Shown here piece by piece: positions 43,465 through 50,553 of a DNA stretch of 64,000 nucleotides (positions are counted from its first letter, which is position 1; the number at the start of each line of letters is the position of its first letter). Source of the DNA: an uncultured Lysobacteraceae bacterium (GTDB taxonomy: Bacteria; Pseudomonadota; Gammaproteobacteria; Xanthomonadales; Xanthomonadaceae); assembly GCA_937897645.1 (NCBI GenBank), contig CALCNV010000140.1, positions 133,976 to 197,975 on the forward strand, in the 5' to 3' direction. The notes below the pieces were generated by a model, which worked only from the letters and a program-made list of their open reading frames with translations, was not told the origin of the DNA and ran no database searches. The translations under genes and the position numbers were made by a program.

Positions 43465-45048
43465 ATGGATCGCGCACGCCGACAGCTGCTGAAGGCCTCG
43501 CTTGCGGCAGGGCTGGCAGCGTCAGCACCGGCGTTCGCGGCAGGGCGCTTCGAACGCACGTCCGCACGCACGCGCAGCGGGCGCATTCTCGGCGTGCGCA
43601 ACGGCGAGCTGCTTGTGTTTCGCGGCATCCCCTACGGTGCGGATACCGCGCCAAGGCGATTCCAGCCCGCGTTGCAAGAGGCGCCCTGGCGCGGCGTGCG
43701 CGATGCACTGGCGTACGCCGCTTCCGCACCGCAGAACGGCGAAGAAGGTCCAGGCAGCGAGGACTGCCTGTTCCTGAATGTCTGGACGCCGGGGCTGCGT
43801 GATGGCGCGCGGCGCCCGATTCTTTTCTACATCCACGGTGGCGGCTACAACAACGGCTCGGGCAGCAGTCCGCTGTACGACGGCAGCAACCTGTGTCGTC
43901 GCGGCGACGTGGTGGTGGTGACGGTCAACCATAGGCTCAATGCGTTCGGCTACCTGTTCCTGGTCGAACTGGGTGGACCGGAACTGGCGTACTCCGGCAA
44001 CGTCGGCCAGCTCGACCTGATACAGGCGCTGCAATGGGTCCAGCAACATGCGCATGAATTCGGTGGAGATCCGGGCAACGTCACCGTGTTCGGTCAATCA
44101 GGTGGCGGCGCTAAGATCGCCACGCTGATGGCCATGCCTGTCGCGAAGGGTTTGTTTCATCGCGCCATGACCATGAGCGGCCAGCAGGTGACGGCCGCCG
44201 GCCCGCGCGCTGCGACGCAGCGCGCGCAACTGCTGTTGGATGCATTGAAACTTGCACCGCAGGACATCGACAGGATCCGCACGCTGCCGATGCAGGACAT
44301 CCTGCAGGCCAGCCGCGTGCGTGATCCGTCACGCATCGAAGACACCGGCCTCTACTTCGGACCGGTGGTGGATGCGCGCAGCCTGCACCGCCATCCGTTC
44401 TACCCGGATGCACCGCCGCAATCGACGCACATCCCCATGGTCATCGGCAACACCCGCGACGAGACGCGCGGATTCCTTGGCAACGATCCCGCCAACCACG
44501 CGTTGAGCTGGGAACAGCTGCCGAAGAAACTGCAGCAACAACAATACGTCGACATCCTTCCTGAAGTGGTGATCGCCGAATACCGCCGCCTGTATCCCGA
44601 TTACACGCCATCACAGGTGTTCTTTGCCGCGACCACCGCTGGGCGTTCCTGGCGCGGTGCCGTGGAAGAAGCGGAAGCGCGTGCACGGCAGGGTTCTCCG
44701 GCCTGGGTCTACCAGCTGGATTGGGGCTCGCCATTGGACGGCGGCAAGTTCGGTGCCTTCCACACGCTGGATATCCCGCTGGTGTTCGACAACATCCATC
44801 AAGCCGGATCACGCACGGGAAGCGGCGCCGATGCACAGGCGCTTGCCGAGCAGATGAGCGGGATGTTGATCGCGCTGGCTCGACAGGGTGATCCGAACCA
44901 TGCGGGCATTCCGCAATGGACGCCGTATGGGCTTGAGCGGCGGGAGACCATGGTCTTAGACGTTGCCTCCCGCCTTGAATGCGATCCGCGCGGCGGGGAG
45001 CGCAAGCTGTACCAGCGTGCGCCTTTCATCCAGCGCGGCACGTTGTAA
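43465..45048 (+). CDS. Exported type-B carboxylesterase of the pectin locus
   Basis: The 527-residue protein has an N-terminal export signal that looks Tat-like (MDRARRQLLKASLAAGLAASAPAFA). Type-B landmarks are FRGIPYGADTAPRRF, EDCLFLNVWTP, oxyanion hole IHGGGY and the nucleophile elbow FGQSGGG (Ser212), in which Gln replaces the common Glu of GESAG. GNTRDETRG gives the acid region, and the catalytic His is probably in FGAFHTLDIP. Seven bases separate it from the pectate lyase gene. A role on acetyl, methyl or feruloyl esters of pectin is likely but unproven. Confidence 0.88.
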   Translation: MDRARRQLLKASLAAGLAASAPAFAAGRFERTSARTRSGRILGVRNGELLVFRGIPYGADTAPRRFQPALQEAPWRGVRDALAYAASAPQNGEEGPGSEDCLFLNVWTPGLRDGARRPILFYIHGGGYNNGSGSSPLYDGSNLCRRGDVVVVTVNHRLNAFGYLFLVELGGPELAYSGNVGQLDLIQALQWVQQHAHEFGGDPGNVTVFGQSGGGAKIATLMAMPVAKGLFHRAMTMSGQQVTAAGPRAATQRAQLLLDALKLAPQDIDRIRTLPMQDILQASRVRDPSRIEDTGLYFGPVVDARSLHRHPFYPDAPPQSTHIPMVIGNTRDETRGFLGNDPANHALSWEQLPKKLQQQQYVDILPEVVIAEYRRLYPDYTPSQVFFAATTAGRSWRGAVEEAEARARQGSPAWVYQLDWGSPLDGGKFGAFHTLDIPLVFDNIHQAGSRTGSGADAQALAEQMSGMLIALARQGDPNHAGIPQWTPYGLERRETMVLDVASRLECDPRGGERKLYQRAPFIQRGTL

Positions 45049-45131
45049 AAGCCAGTCGACAAAAGCCCCGCGCGTCCCTCCCAAGCACAGGTAGCGCAAG
45101 CGGCGCGAAGGCACACCCCATTCCTAGTGTT

Positions 45132-45193
45132 GTGGGAGCGACGTAAGTCGCGAATGCTTTGGCAGAGAACTTCGCGACTTACGTCGCTCCTAC
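45132..45193. repeat. REP-like palindrome, GTAGGAGCGAC family
   Basis: GTGGGAGCGACGTAAGTCGC (45132) faces the complementary arm ending GTCGCTCCTAC at 45193 across about 16 bases, with one mismatch. Same family as 4861 and 31114. It lies between the convergent carboxylesterase and TonB receptor genes; the rest of this 314-base gap holds the receptor's terminator. Confidence 0.85.
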
Positions 45194-45272
45194 AAAGGAC
45201 TGGATCACCACGCTATCTGTCCGATTCCGCCAGACCACATTCTGCAAACTGCAGGCAGCCAAACCGCCGGGC

Positions 45273-45320
45273 ATAAAAAACCGCTTGCGTCCTCTGGAGA
45301 GAGAAGGAGCGCAAGCGGCG
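45273..45320 (-). terminator. Terminator of the TonB-dependent receptor gene
   Basis: Reading the minus strand, CCGCTTGCG (complement of 45310-45318) pairs with CGCAAGCGG (complement of 45281-45289) across 20 bases and runs into TTTTTT. It is about 45 bases past the receptor stop codon. Confidence 0.8.
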
Positions 45321-45362
45321 GACATGTGCGCCGGGATGCCCGGCGCGCATGGTGACCATTAC

Positions 45363-48296
45363 TCAGAAGTTGAAGCGGAAACCTACGAAGTACTGCCTGC
45401 CGGTGTGGTGGTAGACCGATGCACGGTCGCCACGCGAGTCGACGAACTGATCGTTGTAATCGTCGGTCAGGTTGATGCCTTCGAAGGTCAGCGTCAGGTG
45501 CTCGTCATACTTGTACGAGGCCGCGAAATCGACGGTCTGGCTGCTGCGCTTGCCTTCCACGTCGTTGTTGTTCTGGCCGGGTACGCGCTGCAGGTAGTCG
45601 TCACGGAACGCCGTGGAGATGCGTGCGCTGAACTTCTTGTTGTCGTAGTAGAGCGTCGCGTTATACGACTGCGGCGACAGGTTGACCAGGTCGTTGGTGA
45701 TGTACGTGGTGGGTACCGTGCCCGCCACCGCGTAGTCGATCTTGGATTCGACCTGGGTGTAGTTGGCGGTGATGCCGAAGTCCTTCCAGAAGCCAGGCAG
45801 GAAGGTGAAGGGCTGCTGGTAGCTGACTTCGAAACCCTTGAGTGGGCCACCCGGGGAGTTGATCGGGGTACGCACGTCGAACACCACGTCCCAGAATGCC
45901 GGCGGCACCAGGTCCAGCGGCAGGCCGGAATCACGATACGGGATATCCTGGCGCAGTTCCTGGATGTAGCTGTTGATGTCCTTGTAGAACAGGGCAACCG
46001 ACAACAGCGATTCATCGGCGAAATACCATTCCGCCGCCAGGTCGTAGGTGGTGGCGCGGAAGGGATCCAGGTAGGGGTTGCCCACGCGGATGTTGGGGCT
46101 GCCGGTGGTGGTGATGCCGCCGCCGGGTGACAGGAAGGCAAGCTGCGGACGTGCCATCACCTTCGCGGCACCAAAGCGCAGGACCACGTCTTCGCTTACG
46201 TCCCACGCCAGGTTGAGCGAGGGCAACCAGTCGTCGTAGTCGTTGGTGGCCGTCACCGAGGTGCCGCCGCCCGTGGACGCATAACCCTGTGCCTCGATGT
46301 CGGTGGTGGCATAGCGCACGCCGATGTTGCCGCGCAGCGCGCGGTCCATCAGGTCGGTGTTGAAGTCCAGTTGCAGGTAAGCGCCCAGGTCTTCTTCGCT
46401 GACCGAACGGTTGTTGCCGCGCGCGTTGCCGTTGGTGATGCTGGTGAGGGTGAAGTCGCCGCCGGGTACGCCGGTGTTGCAGTTGCAGTAGATGTCGAAG
46501 AGGTCGGCGATGGCGTTCAGGTCGGGGATCAACCACGACGACGGCGACGAACCACCCAAGCCCTGGCCGAAGTTCCTGACGCTCGTGGATACATCCGCCA
46601 GCGTCGTGCCGACGGGCAGTGCGGGAACCGAAGTTTCGCTGGCCCGGCGGAATTCGTAGGTGCTCATCTCGAATTCCTTGTACGAAAGGCCGCCACGCAG
46701 GGTGAAGGTCTCGTTGGCCAGGAATTCCAGGTCCACCTTGGCGGTGTCGAACGTATTGTCCACGCCTTGCGGGCGGATGCGGATCTCGGAGCCGGTGGTA
46801 TTGGCTGCCGGCGAACTGATCCAGCGCCACGCGTTCGGATTGTTGACGTCGATGCTGCCGTAGGTGATCACCGGCAGGCGATCGTTCTCGCGGTAGTCCC
46901 AGCTGTAGCCGTCCAGGTTCTGGATATCGAAGGTGACCGTGGTCTGGATCGGGTTGCGGAATTCGGATTCCGAGGTGCCGACCAGGGCGGTCAATTTCAA
47001 CCGGTCGTTGAATTCGTGTTCCAGGTTGAGGTTGTATTGGGTGAACTCGGTGCTGAGTTCGTCATAGCGTGATTCGGAGCGCACGTCGACGTTGTCGAAC
47101 ACGCCATAGACCAGGTTGCCGCGCTCGTCGACGATGGCTTCCCGCACGATCGTCTCGTACTTGCCGCCCAGGGTGTTGGCACGGCTGAACGAGATGGACT
47201 CCAGGAAGTCTTCCTGGCGCGTCGCGTCGAACTTCGAGTACAGCATGTCGAAGCTGAGCAGGGTGCTGTCGGACGGCTTGAACTGCAGTGAACCGGTCAG
47301 GCCCAGGCGTTCCTGTTCGTGGGTCAGGCGGCCGTAGCGCGGCAGGCGCGGGTGGAAGGTGGTTGTGGCGGATGCCAGCCGGTACGCATCGTTGTTGGCG
47401 ACGGTGTTGGCCGGGCGCGGATTGCCCGTGGAGCAGTTGGCGGCAGTGGTGCCGCGGCCTGCATTGTTGGCATTGTTCTGCGGCACGTAGCCGACCGGGC
47501 TGCAGAAGCCGTTGCTGGACGGACCGTTGTCCCAGCGCACCGCGCTGTAGCCTTCTTCCAGGATGTTGCGTTCGCTGTATGAAGCGGAGAGCAGGGCACC
47601 GAAGCGGCCGTCGGCCCAGGTGTTGCTGATCAGGAACGAACCACGCGGATCCCAGCGGCTGGACAGGTCGTTGTAGCCCATCTGCCCGGCGAACGAGGTG
47701 GTGAAACCGTCGTAGTCGAACGGACGCGCCACCTGCAGGTCGACCGTGGCACCCAGGGAGCCTTCGTCCACTTGCGCGGACTGGGTCTTGCGCACCGTCA
47801 ACTTGCCGAAGAGTTCCGAGGCAAACACGTTGAAGTCGAAGCCGCGGCCGCGGTTGGCGCCGCCCGAGCTGTCGGTGCCACCCGAGGTGGCCACCGTTTC
47901 CAGTCCGTTGACGCGGACGCGGGTGAAGTCCTGGCCCAGGCCGCGAACGGTGACGGAGCGGCCTTCGCCGGCATCGCGGTCGATGGCCACGCCGGAAATA
48001 CGCTGCAGCGACTCGGCCAGGTTGAGGTCCGGGAACTTGCCGATGTCCTCGGCGACGATGGAGTCGGTCTGCTCGGTGTTGTAGCGCTTCAGTTCGAGTG
48101 ATTTCTCAAGGCTCGCCCGGAAAGTGCCGACCACCTCGATCCGGTCCAGGTCAGTCGCTTCCTGCTCGGCCGTGGCTGCAGCGGGTGCGGCTTCTGTGGC
48201 TTGCTGCGCGAACGCGGCGTTCATCTGCAAGGCCAGTCCGATGGACAGGGCAAGCACGGTAACCGGTGTCTTCCGGCGGTTGGTACGAGTTTGCAT
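45363..48296 (-). CDS. TonB-dependent receptor of the pectin locus
   Basis: The 977-residue outer-membrane transporter has a signal peptide (TPVTVLALSIGLALQMNAAFA), a TonB-box-like LDRIEVVGTF, a plug domain (SIVAEDIGKFPDLNLAESLQRISGVAIDRDAGEGRSVTVRGLG) and a barrel ending in FRFNF. It fits the large TIGR01782-type receptors common in Xanthomonads and Caulobacter, which import oligosaccharides. The divergent kdgK gene and the operator between them tie it to galacturonide uptake. No N-terminal signalling extension is visible. Confidence 0.94.
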   Translation of the reverse strand: MQTRTNRRKTPVTVLALSIGLALQMNAAFAQQATEAAPAAATAEQEATDLDRIEVVGTFRASLEKSLELKRYNTEQTDSIVAEDIGKFPDLNLAESLQRISGVAIDRDAGEGRSVTVRGLGQDFTRVRVNGLETVATSGGTDSSGGANRGRGFDFNVFASELFGKLTVRKTQSAQVDEGSLGATVDLQVARPFDYDGFTTSFAGQMGYNDLSSRWDPRGSFLISNTWADGRFGALLSASYSERNILEEGYSAVRWDNGPSSNGFCSPVGYVPQNNANNAGRGTTAANCSTGNPRPANTVANNDAYRLASATTTFHPRLPRYGRLTHEQERLGLTGSLQFKPSDSTLLSFDMLYSKFDATRQEDFLESISFSRANTLGGKYETIVREAIVDERGNLVYGVFDNVDVRSESRYDELSTEFTQYNLNLEHEFNDRLKLTALVGTSESEFRNPIQTTVTFDIQNLDGYSWDYRENDRLPVITYGSIDVNNPNAWRWISSPAANTTGSEIRIRPQGVDNTFDTAKVDLEFLANETFTLRGGLSYKEFEMSTYEFRRASETSVPALPVGTTLADVSTSVRNFGQGLGGSSPSSWLIPDLNAIADLFDIYCNCNTGVPGGDFTLTSITNGNARGNNRSVSEEDLGAYLQLDFNTDLMDRALRGNIGVRYATTDIEAQGYASTGGGTSVTATNDYDDWLPSLNLAWDVSEDVVLRFGAAKVMARPQLAFLSPGGGITTTGSPNIRVGNPYLDPFRATTYDLAAEWYFADESLLSVALFYKDINSYIQELRQDIPYRDSGLPLDLVPPAFWDVVFDVRTPINSPGGPLKGFEVSYQQPFTFLPGFWKDFGITANYTQVESKIDYAVAGTVPTTYITNDLVNLSPQSYNATLYYDNKKFSARISTAFRDDYLQRVPGQNNNDVEGKRSSQTVDFAASYKYDEHLTLTFEGINLTDDYNDQFVDSRGDRASVYHHTGRQYFVGFRFNF

Positions 48297-48381
48297 GGGT
48301 TCCCCTCCTCAAGGGCACATGATCGCTCTAGGGCGGCTTTGTGTTGGAATAGATACGGTTTAAGTCACCTAGAAAGTGGTC

Positions 48382-48405
48382 CCAGCGGTAAAATGACACC
48401 GCTGG
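48382..48405. promoter_or_regulatory. Candidate KdgR/LacI operator, site 3 (TonB receptor/kdgK)
   Basis: CCAGCGGT (48382-48389) and ACCGCTGG (48398-48405) form a perfect 8-bp inverted repeat around AAAATGAC. On the minus strand the region reads GGCCAGCGGTGTCATTTTAC, nearly identical to site 1 at 34252. It lies between the divergent TonB receptor and kdgK genes, 86 bases from the receptor start. Confidence 0.75.
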
Positions 48406-48531
48406 CCAAAAAACCGTAACAGAGTGTGCGCTGCAACAACAACTATTCTTTAACGGGGCCTTTCGTGTGTCCCGGGACAATCATCGCCAGCCCTCCCGCC
48501 GGAGCGCTGGCCAGGCATTTGGGAGGACGGC

Positions 48532-49551
48532 ATGCGGGGACACATCGTTTGTTTCGGGGAACTCTTGCTGCGCTTGGGCGCGCCGGGTCGTCAATTGCTG
48601 CTGCAATCGCCCCATCTGGAGGTTTACGTGGGTGGGGCGGAGGCCAATGTGGCGGTCTCGCTGGCCCATCTTGGGCACCGTGCGAGGATGGTTGGCGTGG
48701 TCGCCGACAACGCGCTGGGTGAGGCCGCAACGGGCGAATTGCGCCGACATGACGTCGACACCCAGGCGGTCCAGAAGACCGAAGGACGTATGGGTCTGTA
48801 CTTTTTGACACCGGGGGCCATCCAGCGCCCCAGCGAGGTCCTGTACGACCGCGCCGACTCCGCGTTTGCGCAGGTCGGCGGTGGCCGGCACGACTGGCCT
48901 GCGCTGCTGGCCGGGGCGGATTGGCTGCATGTGTCCGGGGTCACCCCGGCCCTGGGCCAGCAGGCTGCAGATGGAACCCTGCAGGCGATGCGCGCGGCGC
49001 GTGCGGCGGGGGTGAAGGTGTCCTTCGACGGCAATTTCCGGCCCAAACTGTGGCAGGCGTGGAACGGAGATGCCTCTGGCATCCTGCGCGGGCTGATGGC
49101 CGAGGCTGACGTGATGTTCGCCAGCCACCGCGACATCGAGGTCGTGCTTGGCCAGCCCTTCCAGCAGGCCACGTCGCAGGAGCGCTTCCTGGCCGGCGCC
49201 CAGGCCGCCTTCGCCGCCTTCCCCCACCTGCAGCGCATGGCCGCGACCATCCGCGTGCAGCGCAGCGTCGACCATCACGCCCTGTCCGCCATCGATGCGC
49301 GGCGTGACGGCAGCAGCCACGTCACCCCGGCCTACGAAGTCGCGCCCATCGTCGATCGCATCGGCACCGGCGATGCGTTTGCCGCCGGCGTCCTGCACGG
49401 TGCCATGACCGGGATGGACGATGCCGACGGATTGCATTTCGGTCTCGGCGCGGCCTGCCTGAAGCATTCGCTGCCGGGTGATTTCAACCTGCTGGGTGCC
49501 GCTGAAATCAGCGCGTTCCTGGGCGAAAGCGGGTTCGACGTGCGGCGCTGA
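48532..49551 (+). CDS. kdgK: 2-dehydro-3-deoxygluconokinase
   Basis: KdgK phosphorylates 2-keto-3-deoxygluconate to KDPG, the entry into the Entner-Doudoroff pathway. The 339-residue PfkB-family kinase has CFGELLLRLGAPG, VGGAEANVAVSLAHLG, SFDGNFRPKLW and the ATP/catalytic DRIGTGDAFAAGVLHG with Asp base. GGGAGGACGG precedes the ATG. The order kduI-kduD-kdgK completes the cytoplasmic route; the expected KDPG aldolase (eda) is not adjacent. Confidence 0.92.
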   Translation: MRGHIVCFGELLLRLGAPGRQLLLQSPHLEVYVGGAEANVAVSLAHLGHRARMVGVVADNALGEAATGELRRHDVDTQAVQKTEGRMGLYFLTPGAIQRPSEVLYDRADSAFAQVGGGRHDWPALLAGADWLHVSGVTPALGQQAADGTLQAMRAARAAGVKVSFDGNFRPKLWQAWNGDASGILRGLMAEADVMFASHRDIEVVLGQPFQQATSQERFLAGAQAAFAAFPHLQRMAATIRVQRSVDHHALSAIDARRDGSSHVTPAYEVAPIVDRIGTGDAFAAGVLHGAMTGMDDADGLHFGLGAACLKHSLPGDFNLLGAAEISAFLGESGFDVRR

Positions 49552-49686
49552 CGGGCGCATACCCGTCATAGCGGAGCCGAGGCGGTTCCGCAGCGGTCAA
49601 AATTAAAAGTTGCTTCTGAATGTGGCGCTGGCGACTTTTCTTTGCTTCCGTTTCCCGCACACTGCGCGCCATGGAGGGCGTCGCCC

Positions 49687-50553
49687 ATGCGTAGCAAGTT
49701 GTTCGTCCCTGGCGTTCGCCCGGAGCTGTTCGCCAAGGCGCTGGCAGGCGATGCCGATGCAGTGAGCTTCGATCTTGAGGATTCCGTTCCCCAGGAACTC
49801 AAGCAACTGGCGCGTACCCAAGTCGCCGGTTTCGTGGATTCCGCGGCCGGGCATGACGCATCGAAAGTCATCGTGGTACGAATCAACGCGCTGGATACAA
49901 CGCACGTCGAAGCCGACCTGATGGCAGTGGCGCGGCCGGGCGTGGACATGATCAACCTGCCCAAGGTCGAATCCGCGGAGGACGTGCACGCGCTGGTGGC
50001 GATGCTGGAGCGTGCGGAAGCCGTCAATGGCGTCAGCCAGCCGATTCGCATGCTCGCTACCATCGAAACCCCACGCGGACTGCGCTGTGCGGTGGAAATC
50101 GCAGCGGCACACCCGCGCATGGCCGGCCTGCAGGTTGGCTACGCCGATCTGTTTGAACCATTCGCCATTGATCGACATGACGCAGCCAATCGGCATGCCG
50201 TGTTGTTCGCGGTGCGCATGGCTGCCGCCGAAGCGGGGGTGTTTGCCTGCGATGGGGCGTTCGCCAATCTGGAAGACGCGCAAGGATTTTGCGAGGAAGC
50301 GCAGGTGGCGCAGCGCCTCGGCTACATCGGCAAGAGTTGCATCCATCCCAAACAAGTTGCCTTGGCCAATGAAGTATTCATGCCGAGTGTTGAAGAGCGG
50401 GCGGCCGCCCAACGCATCGTTGATGCCGCAGATGAAGCGGCGACGCAAGGCCGTGGTGCTTTCGTAGTCGATGGTCGCATGGTCGACCTCCCTTTCCTCA
50501 AGCGTGCACGGGCCATCCTGGCCGCGACGGCGCGCAACGCGAGCCAGTCTTGA
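49687..50553 (+). CDS. CitE-like HpcH/HpaI aldolase/citrate lyase family protein
   Basis: The 288-residue TIM-barrel protein begins SKLFVPGVRPELFAKAL, with VSFDLEDSVP (metal-binding Glu/Asp) and LATIETPRGL further on, plus GKSCIHPKQVALAN, as in CitE-like citramalyl/malyl-CoA lyases. Citrate lyase alpha and gamma subunits are absent, so it is not part of a citrate lyase complex. GGAGGG stands nine bases before the ATG at 49687. Its stop codon overlaps the symporter start by one base (TGATG), suggesting that the transported compound or its CoA ester is its substrate. Confidence 0.87.
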   Translation: MRSKLFVPGVRPELFAKALAGDADAVSFDLEDSVPQELKQLARTQVAGFVDSAAGHDASKVIVVRINALDTTHVEADLMAVARPGVDMINLPKVESAEDVHALVAMLERAEAVNGVSQPIRMLATIETPRGLRCAVEIAAAHPRMAGLQVGYADLFEPFAIDRHDAANRHAVLFAVRMAAAEAGVFACDGAFANLEDAQGFCEEAQVAQRLGYIGKSCIHPKQVALANEVFMPSVEERAAAQRIVDAADEAATQGRGAFVVDGRMVDLPFLKRARAILAATARNASQS

